DNA from: Lachnospiraceae bacterium UBA4317 | GTDB taxonomy: Bacteria; Bacillota_A; Clostridia; Lachnospirales; Lachnospiraceae | Direction of reading: 5' to 3' | Length of the DNA: 13,304 nucleotides | NCBI GenBank assembly: GCA_002394525.1 | Contig: DGUF01000283.1 | Span: 869 to 14,172, forward strand | Shown: one piece after another, positions 6,846 to 13,304 of the stretch | Numbering within the stretch: position 1 is the stretch's first letter | How the letters are laid out: each line of letters begins with the position of its first letter | Position numbers and translations under genes: made by a program | The notes under the pieces: generated by a model | Database searches by the model: none | What the model saw: the letters and a program-made list of their open reading frames with translations, nothing else | What the model was told of the DNA's origin: nothing

Positions 6846-8378
6846 TCAGATTCCCGCAGCAGAGGCCAGCTTCCTCCTGTCTATCTTCCCGTTGGCATTA
6901 TGGGGCATTACATCCAGGTGGATGTATTTGGAGGGAAACATGTATTTGGGCAGTCTCTCCCTGACCTGCCGCCCGATCTCCTTTTTCATGTCCGACGCAG
7001 CCGTATAATAGAGGAGGATCTTCATTTTTTCCGCGTCATAGGCGCAGCAGCATTCCTCGATTCCGGGGATGGCCCCGATCGTGATCTCGATCTCGCTCAG
7101 TTCGATCCGATATCCCATGTGCTTGATCTGAAAATCCCTGCGGGAGGACCACACGATATTGCCCCCTTGGTCCAGGACCGCCAGGTCCCCGGTCCTGTAC
7201 ATGGTTTCCCTGTACTCAACCAGGGGATTCTGCACAAAGACCTTGTCTGTCATCTCCGGGTTTCCGTAATATCCCATGGACAGGGTGCCGCTCACGACAC
7301 AGATCTCTCCCTCCGTCCCGCTCATGGTAATCTCCTTTCCGTCCTCCGCCAGGAGAAAGACCTTTGTATCGGGGAAGGGCTTTCCGGTTGGGAGCCGGCT
7401 GTCGTCCGGCAGCATTTCTTCATATCTGTAATAGAGGAAGTTGCCGGCCACCTCGGTCGATCCATAGATGTTGATAAATTCCGTCTCCGGCATGTGCCTT
7501 TTCCAGTAGTTGAGCTGCCTGACCGGCATCTGCTCACCGACGAACAGGACCTTTTTCAGGGAATCAGGGACACCGATCTCCTCCAGACAGTTCCCGTTGG
7601 CCACCAGGGAGAGGGCCGAGGGAACCCAGATGATCGCCGTGATCCGATGATCGATCAGATAATGGATCAGGTAGACCGGGAAGGAAAAATATTTCTTGGG
7701 GATGATGTGAACGGTCAGCCCGCACTTAAGGCAGCTGAACAGGTCCTTGGTCGAGGCGTCGAAATAAAAGGGAAACTGATTTCCCAGTATATCCTCCTGC
7801 GAAAAGCCGAACATCTCCGTAAATACATCGATGAAGCTGAGCATGGAGGCATGACTCTTGACGACCAGCTTGGGGACTCCGGTCGTCCCGGAGGTAAATA
7901 CCCCGTAGAGGGGATCAAAGGACCGGCTCCTGTCCAGGAGTTCCCTGACACCAGCCTCTATTTCCTCTTCTGAAAGCTTCCGGGCCTCCTCCTGAAGAGC
8001 CTCCCGGTCACAGACATCGGAAAAGGTCAGGCCGGGAGCATTGTAAGTCCTGCCGCTGCAGCTGATCACACCCAGAAAATCCACCGAGGCCAGCATGGAC
8101 CCGATCCGCTCGTCAGGGAGCGAGGCGTCCACCAGCACATAAAAATTGCCGCTGTAGACACATCCCAGCATACATACCAGGGCGTCAATCTCCCGCTCTC
8201 CAATCACACAGACCGGCCGGTTAACCGCGCCGCCCGCGGCGGCAGCAATTTTTCTTCCGTAGGCAAAGGCTCTTCTCCTGAGTTCCGAAAAGCTGATCCG
8301 GTCCTCTTCGCAGATAAAAGCATCCTTATCCGGCACTTTCCTGCAGATTTCCTCCAGATACTCCAGAATATTCCTCAT
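6846..8378 (-). CDS. AMP-forming carrier-protein ligase, DltA-like adenylation enzyme
   Basis: Enzymes of this family activate a carboxylic or amino acid with ATP and load it on a carrier protein. The 510-residue protein shows the core motifs in order: phosphate loop YGVFTSGTTGVPK (158-170), NIYGSTEV (303-310), YRTGDL (394-399), RRDFQIKHMGYRIELSEIE (413-431) and NGKIDRRKL with catalytic K498. The FQIK...GYRIELSEIE block and the LPKYMFP end are characteristic of D-alanine ligase DltA and close relatives. Length matches DltA (about 500). At the site where DltA has FCGE, with the cysteine linked to D-Ala selectivity, this protein has FVGE (V280), so the substrate may not be D-alanine. ATG at 8378 is preferred, with GGAGAG five bases upstream; a GTG two codons earlier overlaps that site. 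It begins 20 bases after the MBOAT gene, and the carrier gene follows. Confidence is high for the family and moderate for DltA-like function. Confidence 0.92.
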   Translation of the reverse strand: MRNILEYLEEICRKVPDKDAFICEEDRISFSELRRRAFAYGRKIAAAAGGAVNRPVCVIGEREIDALVCMLGCVYSGNFYVLVDASLPDERIGSMLASVDFLGVISCSGRTYNAPGLTFSDVCDREALQEEARKLSEEEIEAGVRELLDRSRSFDPLYGVFTSGTTGVPKLVVKSHASMLSFIDVFTEMFGFSQEDILGNQFPFYFDASTKDLFSCLKCGLTVHIIPKKYFSFPVYLIHYLIDHRITAIIWVPSALSLVANGNCLEEIGVPDSLKKVLFVGEQMPVRQLNYWKRHMPETEFINIYGSTEVAGNFLYYRYEEMLPDDSRLPTGKPFPDTKVFLLAEDGKEITMSGTEGEICVVSGTLSMGYYGNPEMTDKVFVQNPLVEYRETMYRTGDLAVLDQGGNIVWSSRRDFQIKHMGYRIELSEIEITIGAIPGIEECCCAYDAEKMKILLYYTAASDMKKEIGRQVRERLPKYMFPSKYIHLDVMPHNANGKIDRRKLASAAGI

Positions 8379-8383
8379 GTACA

Positions 8384-8389
8384 CTCTCC
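8384..8389 (-). promoter_or_regulatory. Ribosome binding site that decides the ligase start
   Basis: GGAGAG on the minus strand is five bases from the ATG at 8378. An in-frame GTG at 8382-8384 touches this site and is therefore unlikely to be the start. Confidence 0.55.
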
Positions 8390-8398
8390 ATTATCAAG

Positions 8399-10021
8399 TC
8401 AGAACTGGGCATAGATAAAGCTGGCCATATCAAAGCCCGGTCCGTACATGCCAAAGACCAGGATCGCCGCGATTGCTGTCAGATAGACGATCCAGCGGAA
8501 GGGGAACTGCTGGCGGGCGATCACGCCGCGCAGAGTCTGCCCGCGCTCGTTGATGACATCCACGATCCCCATCAGGATGATCAGGATGACCATCAGATGG
8601 AAATTGTTCTCATTCACGCCGTGCTCATAAAGACTCCCGTCAAAAAAGATCCAGGGATTGAACTTGGAAAAAACGGCCCGTACCACCCGGATCACATCCG
8701 GCATATCCGGCACCACATCGACAAAACGGCCAAAGGACAGGATGGTCAGGGTGCGGACCATCTGGAAGAGCTTCCAGCCGGCCGCCTCCTCGCGCACGCG
8801 GAAAAACCTCCGCAGGTCAGCATAGGGCTTTTCGAAAAGGGTCTCAGTGGAGACAAAGGTCGCCTGATAGAGACCGTAAAAGACAAACTTCCAGTTGGCG
8901 CCGTGCCAGACACCGACCAGGACAAAGACCATGAAGGAGGCCAGGAAAGAGGGAAAGACCTTGCCGAAATAGGGGTTAACCTTCTTTTTCAGGCTCTTCT
9001 GCATTTTCGCGAAGGGCTTGGAGAGGGCGATCGGATAAAAGACATAGTCCTTCATCCAGCTTCCCAGGGACATATGCCATCTCTGCCAGAACTCGGAGAT
9101 GCTCCTGGCCATATAGGGCTGGCGGAAGTTCTCCCTCAGCCGGATGCCGAACATTTCCGATGCTCCGAAAATGATATCCATACCTCCGGCAAAATCCGCA
9201 TAGAGCTGGACGCCATACAGAAGGATCCCGAAGATCAGCGTGAAGCCCGTATAGCGGTGCTGCTCAAAACCGCCGAAGATCTCGTTGACAATGATGACCG
9301 CCCGCTCGGCTATGATCATTTTTTTAAAGAAGCCCCAGAGCATGCGCAGCAGGCCCTCCCGGAAGCGCATGTCATCAAAAGTATGGGGTTCATACAGCTG
9401 GTCCGCCAGGTCGTCGTAGCGGTTGATGGGGCCCTGCAGGATCGAAGGAAAGTAGGTCGTAAAGAGGGCCAGGCGGAAGGGGTTGGACTCCGCCCTGTAC
9501 TTGCCCCGGTAGACATCGATCAGGTAGCCCATGGTCTGAAATGTATAAAAGGACAGACCCAGAGGGAGCAGGAAGCTGGCCTCGGGGATCCGGGCCCCGG
9601 CATGCAGGTCAGCCAGCAGGCTGTTCATATTGACCGCAAAAAACTTCCCGTACTTCAGAACGATCAGGATGCCGAAATTGATGATCAGGACCAGGACCAG
9701 GATCCTCTTTTTTTCCTTCTGTCCCTGTGCCTTGATCTGTTTTTTCTCCTCCCTGGAGAGCCTTGCCGCGGACCCGTCCGCGGGCTTTGCCTTGAGCCGG
9801 ACATCGACCCGCTTCTGGATCCTGTCCATATAGTAAGCCCCGGCATAGGTCGTGACGATCGTGACCAGGACATAGACCACCGTGCGCAGGTTCCCGCCCG
9901 CCAGATAGTACCAGCAGCTGGAGACCAGCAGGATCATCCACTGGAAGCGCCCCGGCACCAGATAATAAATGACCAGCGAACAGGTCAGAAACAGAACAAA
10001 CTGCCATGAAAAAAATGCCAT
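8399..10021 (-). CDS. MBOAT-family membrane O-acyltransferase, DltB/AlgI-like
   Basis: MBOAT proteins pass an acyl group from a carrier or CoA on the inside to a hydroxyl acceptor outside. The 540-residue protein begins with hydrophobic helices (about 7-22, 27-41, 47-62), has a charged Lys-rich cytoplasmic loop (about 67-106), then many more spans. The MBOAT core is clear: LPLGLSFYTFQTMGYLIDVY (152-171), QGPINRY (196-202), YADFAGGMDI (274-283), a region with H316 in FWQRWHMSLGSWMKDYVFYP (311-330), and VWHGANW with the invariant catalytic His373. Length and architecture suit AlgI/DltB/PatA-type enzymes, which work with an SGNH partner such as the one encoded 17 bases upstream. GGGAGGT lies five bases before the ATG. 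A carrier gene and DltA-like ligase downstream point to the DltB role. The polymer that receives the group is unknown. Confidence 0.94.
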   Translation of the reverse strand: MAFFSWQFVLFLTCSLVIYYLVPGRFQWMILLVSSCWYYLAGGNLRTVVYVLVTIVTTYAGAYYMDRIQKRVDVRLKAKPADGSAARLSREEKKQIKAQGQKEKKRILVLVLIINFGILIVLKYGKFFAVNMNSLLADLHAGARIPEASFLLPLGLSFYTFQTMGYLIDVYRGKYRAESNPFRLALFTTYFPSILQGPINRYDDLADQLYEPHTFDDMRFREGLLRMLWGFFKKMIIAERAVIIVNEIFGGFEQHRYTGFTLIFGILLYGVQLYADFAGGMDIIFGASEMFGIRLRENFRQPYMARSISEFWQRWHMSLGSWMKDYVFYPIALSKPFAKMQKSLKKKVNPYFGKVFPSFLASFMVFVLVGVWHGANWKFVFYGLYQATFVSTETLFEKPYADLRRFFRVREEAAGWKLFQMVRTLTILSFGRFVDVVPDMPDVIRVVRAVFSKFNPWIFFDGSLYEHGVNENNFHLMVILIILMGIVDVINERGQTLRGVIARQQFPFRWIVYLTAIAAILVFGMYGPGFDMASFIYAQF

Positions 10022-10038
10022 GTATACCTCCCGCCGTG

Positions 10039-11583
10039 TCAGTGGTTATCGTGTGTGCAGTCCAGAGCCCTGCTGTGGATATTGATCATGCAGGCATCCA
10101 TCAGGTCTCCGGTCGTCTTGTCAAACACGGCAAAATGAAGCCCCCTGTCCTCCGAGGTATACTCCATTCCATTGACCCTGATCGAGGCATCTGTCCGGAT
10201 CTTTCCGGTCTCCTCTTCGACCCGGCCGCTCTTCACACTGTACTGCAGCTTTCCGGAGCTGCCCTCATAAGCATCGGCAAAGTCCTCCTCTGACAGAGAA
10301 CTCTCATACACGACCCGGCCTCCGTCGATCACGGCCAGCCAGGAGTGGCCCTCCCAGCTGCTCAGGTCCTGTCTGATGCCGCAGCCCTGCAGGAGCTTCG
10401 CATCCTCCGCCGTCAGGATCTCTTTGTCAACGGGGCCCCTCAGCGTGATCAGGACCAGGGCGTCCCTGACAGCCTCCCCGCCCTTTCCGCCGGCATCGTC
10501 CGCCAGCGTCGCGGCATAGTCGCGCAGAAAGAGAGACCTGTTGAGGGAGTCCTTCATCCTGTTGAGCGGATACCTCTCCGCGTCCCGGGCGATCTCTTCG
10601 TAAGCCCCGCCTTCCTCTCTCCGGTCCGGGATCTCGAAGTGGTCTTTCATATATTTCCCGAGGGCCGCAGTCAGCTTCGCGGCTCCCCAGCGGTTGAAAT
10701 GCTCCCCGTCGTAGGTGTCCCGCTCCACATCCAGTCCCAGGGCTTCCCCCTCTCTGAAGTAGTTCACACAGGGAACATTCTTTTCCTTCGCCAGCTTCTC
10801 CACTTCTTTTGCCGCATTGTAGCGGAGGTCATAGCCGCTCTGACCGAAGAACTTGTTTTTCCCGATGACCGGAATACTGACCAGAAGGAGGTCGGTATCA
10901 TTTTCCCGGCACAGGTCAATCGTCTTCTCGATATACTTGCGGGAGATCTCCGGAAGCTCCATCCCGCCGGCCTGCGGCTCGGAGAAGGGCTCGGCCGCAT
11001 CCACCCTGCCCGTCACCTTGGAGCCGTACTGCAGCTCCTTGGCCTGGGGGAGCGCGTCCTCATAGTCGATCTCCTCCCACCTGCTGTGAAAAGCGATCAG
11101 GGGGAAATACAGGGGCAGCAGGTCCTCTCCCTCCACCGACAGGTCACGGATCATATCCAGACGGTTGCGGTTGAGATAGGGCATGGTATCGGTTATATAA
11201 TGGATGTACTGGGACTCCAGCGTCTCTTCCCCCGTCCAGGCCATGTTGGTATCCAGGACGATCAGGGACGGATGGTCCTTTTCGATGGACTCCTTGGCCA
11301 GATAGTAGGAAGCCTCCATGGTCTGATTGCCGGTGGACAGATTATAGGAGGCGATCCCGTAATCCCTGAACAGCTCCATGGGATAGATCCCGTACATGAC
11401 AAAGGATGCCCCCAGAAAGGTCACATCGAAGGTATTCCGGGGGTATTTATAATAGCGGGGGCACAGATTGTCCTCCTGGATCAGCTTGAGCCCGCTGTCC
11501 AGGCGCAGGATCAGGGCCGCCAGCAGGGCCAGAAAAACAAGGCTGCCGGCGACGCGTCTGATTACTTTTTTCCAGTTTTCCAT
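10039..11583 (-). CDS. DltD-like SGNH-fold membrane-anchored protein with C-terminal ILEI-like domain
   Basis: The 514-residue protein has one N-terminal membrane anchor (about 9-27) and an extracellular SGNH-type hydrolase/acyltransferase domain (about 48-315). Its probable catalytic residues are Ser60 in TFLGASFVMYG and the Asp292/His295 pair in YDGEHFNRWGA. STGNQTMEAS (83-92) is a likely oxyanion-hole block. It plays the part of DltD or of the AlgJ/AlgX/PatB partners of MBOAT enzymes: final transfer of the acyl group to an outside polymer. After a linker (about 320-370), residues about 373-505 form an extra domain. Its GLHFAVFDKTTGDLMDA stretch resembles the interleukin-like EMT inducer (ILEI) domain, usually tied to carbohydrate or ligand binding; this part is from memory of the family and less sure. 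It is the first gene after the promoter at 11628-11656, with GGAGG before the ATG, and the MBOAT gene follows after 17 bases. Confidence 0.85.
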   Translation of the reverse strand: MENWKKVIRRVAGSLVFLALLAALILRLDSGLKLIQEDNLCPRYYKYPRNTFDVTFLGASFVMYGIYPMELFRDYGIASYNLSTGNQTMEASYYLAKESIEKDHPSLIVLDTNMAWTGEETLESQYIHYITDTMPYLNRNRLDMIRDLSVEGEDLLPLYFPLIAFHSRWEEIDYEDALPQAKELQYGSKVTGRVDAAEPFSEPQAGGMELPEISRKYIEKTIDLCRENDTDLLLVSIPVIGKNKFFGQSGYDLRYNAAKEVEKLAKEKNVPCVNYFREGEALGLDVERDTYDGEHFNRWGAAKLTAALGKYMKDHFEIPDRREEGGAYEEIARDAERYPLNRMKDSLNRSLFLRDYAATLADDAGGKGGEAVRDALVLITLRGPVDKEILTAEDAKLLQGCGIRQDLSSWEGHSWLAVIDGGRVVYESSLSEEDFADAYEGSSGKLQYSVKSGRVEEETGKIRTDASIRVNGMEYTSEDRGLHFAVFDKTTGDLMDACMINIHSRALDCTHDNH

Positions 11584-11627
11584 TTATCCTCCAGAGTCTT
11601 TGGCCAGTATACACACAGACATTCAAA

Positions 11628-11656
11628 ATTCTACAATCTTGAGCCCATCTTTTCAA
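11628..11656 (-). promoter_or_regulatory. Sigma-A-type promoter of the Dlt-like operon
   Basis: On the minus strand, TTGAAA (-35, at 11651-11656) and TAGAAT (-10, at 11628-11633) are separated by exactly 17 bases (consensus TTGACA and TATAAT). Transcription would start near 11621, leaving a leader of roughly 38 bases before the DltD-like ATG. It lies just after the gal terminator, where a new transcript is expected. No operator or riboswitch structure was seen in the leader. Confidence 0.7.
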
Positions 11657-11695
11657 TCCTATTTTACTATCTGCACGTAAAAAAAGCTATCCGCT

Positions 11696-11734
11696 GAAAA
11701 TCAAAACCGCAGGTACATCGGGTGTACCTGCGGT
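11696..11734 (-). terminator. Intrinsic terminator of the gal operon
   Basis: A perfect 12-bp stem pairs bases 11706-11717 with 11723-11734 (ACCGCAGGTACA against TGTACCTGCGGT) around a five-base loop. On the minus strand the stem is followed by TTTTGATTTTC, the T-rich tail of an intrinsic terminator. It begins 58 bases past the galE stop and separates the gal genes from the Dlt-like promoter. The A-run in TCAAAA and the opposite arm are less suitable for terminating plus-strand transcripts. Confidence 0.88.
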
Positions 11735-11792
11735 CGGTCAGTCTGTGTACATTGTAGAAACTTCTGCGGGCCGCCTGCCCTTTGAAAGGCTC

Positions 11793-12809
11793 TTACTCCA
11801 CATATCCGTCCGGATTTTCGGACTGCCAGCGCCAGGCGTCGGCGCACATATCCTGGAGGTTCTTCTCCGCGGTCCAGCCCAGGACCTCCTTCGCCTTAGA
11901 GGGATCGGAATAGCAGGTCGCGATGTCGCCGGGGCGGCGGGGATCGATGACATAGGGCAGGTCCTTGCCGCAGGCGGCGGAAAAGGCCTTGATGATCTCC
12001 AGTACGCTGTAGCCGATGCCGGTGCCCAGATTGAAGATATTGACGCCCTCCAGCTTCTGCATGCCCTCGATGGCCTTGACATGGCCCTTTGCCAGGTCCA
12101 CGACGTGGATATAGTCGCGGACGCCGGTGCCGTCGGGCGTGTCATAGTCGTTGCCGAAGACATGGATCTTTTCCAGCTTGCCGGACGCCACCTGGGCCAC
12201 ATAGGGCAGGAGGTTGTTGGGGATGCCCTTGGGGTCCTCGCCGATCAGGCCGCTTATGTGGGCGCCGATGGGATTGAAGTAGCGCAGCAGCATCACGCGC
12301 CATTCTTCGTCCGCGCGCCAGATATCGGTCAGGATGCGCTCCTGCATGGACTTGGTCTCGCCGTAGGGATTGGTCGTGAGGCCCTTGGGGCACTCCTCGG
12401 TGATCGGCACAAAGGCGGGATCCCCGTAGACAGTCGCGGAGGAGGAGAAGACGAGCTTCTTGCAGCCGTGCTTTCTCATCACATCGCAGAGGGTCAGCGT
12501 GGAGTCCAGGTTGTTGCGGTAGTACTCGATGGGCATCCTGGTGGACTCGCCGACCGCCTTGTAGCCGGCGAAGTGGATCACGGCATCGATCTTTTCCTTT
12601 TCAAAGATTGCCTCCAGGCCCTCTCTGTCACAGATGTCCTGCTTATAAAACTTCGGGCGGCGGCCCGCGATCTTTTCGATGCGGTCGATCACCATCTCCT
12701 TGGCATTGTAGAGATTGTCCGCCACTACGACATCGTATCCGGCATCCAGAAGCTCCACGACGGTATGGCTTCCGATAAATCCTGCGCCGCCTGTTACCAG
12801 AATCGTCAT
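11793..12809 (-). CDS. galE: UDP-glucose 4-epimerase
   Basis: GalE interconverts UDP-glucose and UDP-galactose with a bound NAD in the Leloir pathway and so also supplies UDP-galactose for glycopolymers. The 338-residue length is typical. The extended SDR signature is complete: TGGAGFIGSH nucleotide loop (6-15), the HFAGYKAVGES block (79-89), SSSATVYGD (122-130) with the catalytic Ser124, and NPYGETK with Tyr149 and Lys153. The late RYFNPIGAH and DPRRPGDIA motifs are also typical of GalE. The start at 12809 (MTILVTGG) follows TGGAGGTAAAT; an in-frame ATG at 12821 lies in front of that site. The galT fragment upstream makes a galT-galE operon, and an intrinsic terminator follows. Some relatives also act on N-acetylated UDP-sugars, which sequence alone does not exclude. 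Confidence 0.97.
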   Translation of the reverse strand: MTILVTGGAGFIGSHTVVELLDAGYDVVVADNLYNAKEMVIDRIEKIAGRRPKFYKQDICDREGLEAIFEKEKIDAVIHFAGYKAVGESTRMPIEYYRNNLDSTLTLCDVMRKHGCKKLVFSSSATVYGDPAFVPITEECPKGLTTNPYGETKSMQERILTDIWRADEEWRVMLLRYFNPIGAHISGLIGEDPKGIPNNLLPYVAQVASGKLEKIHVFGNDYDTPDGTGVRDYIHVVDLAKGHVKAIEGMQKLEGVNIFNLGTGIGYSVLEIIKAFSAACGKDLPYVIDPRRPGDIATCYSDPSKAKEVLGWTAEKNLQDMCADAWRWQSENPDGYVE

Positions 12810-12825
12810 ATTTACCTCCATGTCC

Positions 12826-12858
12826 AGGCGTCCCGCGCGGATCCGCGGCCTGACGCCT
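12826..12858 (-). other. Hairpin in the galT-galE gap, next to the galE ribosome site
   Basis: AGGCGTC (12826-12832) pairs with GACGCCT (12852-12858). Inside it, CGCGGA and TCCGCG (12836-12841 and 12842-12847) form a fully palindromic GC core. The structure ends about six bases from the galE ribosome site at 12815-12820. No T-tract follows, so a terminator is unlikely; an effect on galE translation or mRNA stability is possible. Confidence 0.5.
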
Positions 12859-12894
12859 TCCTGTTCATCATTTTCCGTTTTCCTGCGGGTGGGC

Positions 12895-12913
12895 AGTGAG
12901 CCCCCGGCTCACT
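12895..12913 (-). other. Perfect 8-bp hairpin in the galT-galE gap
   Basis: AGTGAGCC (12895-12902) pairs with GGCTCACT (12906-12913) around a three-base loop, about 50 bases past the galT stop. A smaller 5-bp stem, CCGGC (12935-12939) with GCCGG (12944-12948), lies between it and galT. No T-tract follows, so readthrough to galE is expected. Confidence 0.5.
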
Positions 12914-12962
12914 CGTCCCCCGAATCGCTCCGGCCCGGCTCGCGCCGGCCGCTTTCTCCAGT

Positions 12963-13304
12963 CTACACTGTTTTCAGGAAATCTTCAAACTGAATATGTC
13001 CCTGTTCGGTGTCCGCAAATACGGCGCAGTGCTCCAGGACCCTGGCAAAGACCAGGCCGATCTCCTTTTCGATGATCCGGTCGAGCACTGTCCGAAGCTG
13101 TCCGAAAACGGCGGGGTCCTTCTGACCGGCCAGGGCAGCCGGCTGATAAGCGGGATACTTCTCCAGGAATTCCTCCGCCCAGTCGGCGTGGGGAGCAGTC
13201 CTCTCATCCTGCCGCAGGTCCTTTCCCTCCATAATGGCCTGCGCCAGGGCGTCCATCTCTCCGAGCAGGCGGGCGGGCAGGACGGCCAGGCCCATGACCT
13301 CGAT
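12963..13304 (-). CDS. galT: UDP-glucose--hexose-1-phosphate uridylyltransferase, C-terminal fragment cut by window edge
   Basis: The reading frame is open to the end of the window, and only the last 113 residues are visible. The fragment opens with IEVMGLAVLPARL, a segment characteristic of the C-terminal domain of the Firmicutes-type GalT, which is distinct from the E. coli type. It ends with a helical region holding EIGLVFARVLEHCAVF and a short EDFLKTV tail. GalT exchanges galactose-1-phosphate with UDP-glucose in the Leloir pathway. The catalytic HPH region lies upstream of this window and cannot be checked. The ATG at 13295 is an internal methionine, not a start. galE follows after 153 bases, which supports the call. 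Confidence 0.85.
   Translation of the reverse strand: MEVMGLAVLPARLLGEMDALAQAIMEGKDLRQDERTAPHADWAEEFLEKYPAYQPAALAGQKDPAVFGQLRTVLDRIIEKEIGLVFARVLEHCAVFADTEQGHIQFEDFLKTV

Noticed and set aside
8597..12899. Plus-strand frames of 380-470 codons opposite the MBOAT, DltD-like and galE genes
   Set aside because: All are antisense mirrors of strongly supported genes, rich in Asp/His/Gly/Gln as typical of such shadows, with no domain and no suitable promoter seen.
1..13304. Mobile elements, CRISPR arrays, tRNA or rRNA genes
   Set aside because: I saw no transposase or integrase motif, no regularly spaced repeats, and no tRNA-like or rRNA-like stretch on either strand.

Overview
The window is a GC-rich stretch in which every supported gene lies on the minus strand, so transcription runs from high to low coordinates. 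Strong AGGAGG-type ribosome sites, a DltA/B/C/D-like envelope acylation set, a LytR-CpsA-Psr (LCP) protein, a barnase-type ribonuclease with its barstar and a Firmicutes-type GalT tail together suggest a Gram-positive member of the Bacillota, most likely a Lachnospiraceae-like Clostridium relative. This placement is inferred from protein character, not from a marker gene.

Layout in transcription order. (1) The C-terminus of galT (cut by the window edge) and galE form a Leloir gal operon. Its 153-bp intercistronic gap holds two clear hairpins, and it ends at an intrinsic terminator near 11696-11734. (2) A well-formed sigma-A promoter (11628-11656) starts a four-gene Dlt-like set: an SGNH/DltD-like anchored acyltransferase with an extra C-terminal domain, an MBOAT acyltransferase (DltB-like), an AMP-forming ligase (DltA-like) and an acyl carrier protein (DltC-like). 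The order is D-B-A-C rather than the usual A-B-C-D, and a structured 154-bp gap precedes the carrier gene. (3) A soluble PAS-type hybrid histidine kinase/response regulator follows. (4) Next come a lipoprotein barnase-family ribonuclease with a very long acidic tether, its barstar inhibitor, a PPP-type metallophosphatase whose start overlaps the barstar gene, and an LCP-family protein. A strong hairpin at 1-33 closes the run.

How the genes fit together. GalT/GalE supply and interconvert UDP-sugars. The LCP protein probably attaches a glycopolymer to peptidoglycan. The Dlt-like set would activate a small acid (canonically D-alanine), load it on the carrier, move it across the membrane through the MBOAT protein and esterify an envelope polymer. 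The barnase lipoprotein acts at the cell surface while barstar protects the cytoplasm. The region therefore looks like a cell-envelope modification and surface-interaction neighbourhood. No transposase, tRNA, rRNA, CRISPR array or phage gene was seen, and no gene-free stretch exceeds 300 bases.

The most unusual points are the Dlt-like cluster (Val where DltA has its chirality-controlling Cys, an ILEI-like domain on the DltD-like protein, rearranged order) and the barnase lipoprotein with a 127-residue segment that has no Lys or Arg.
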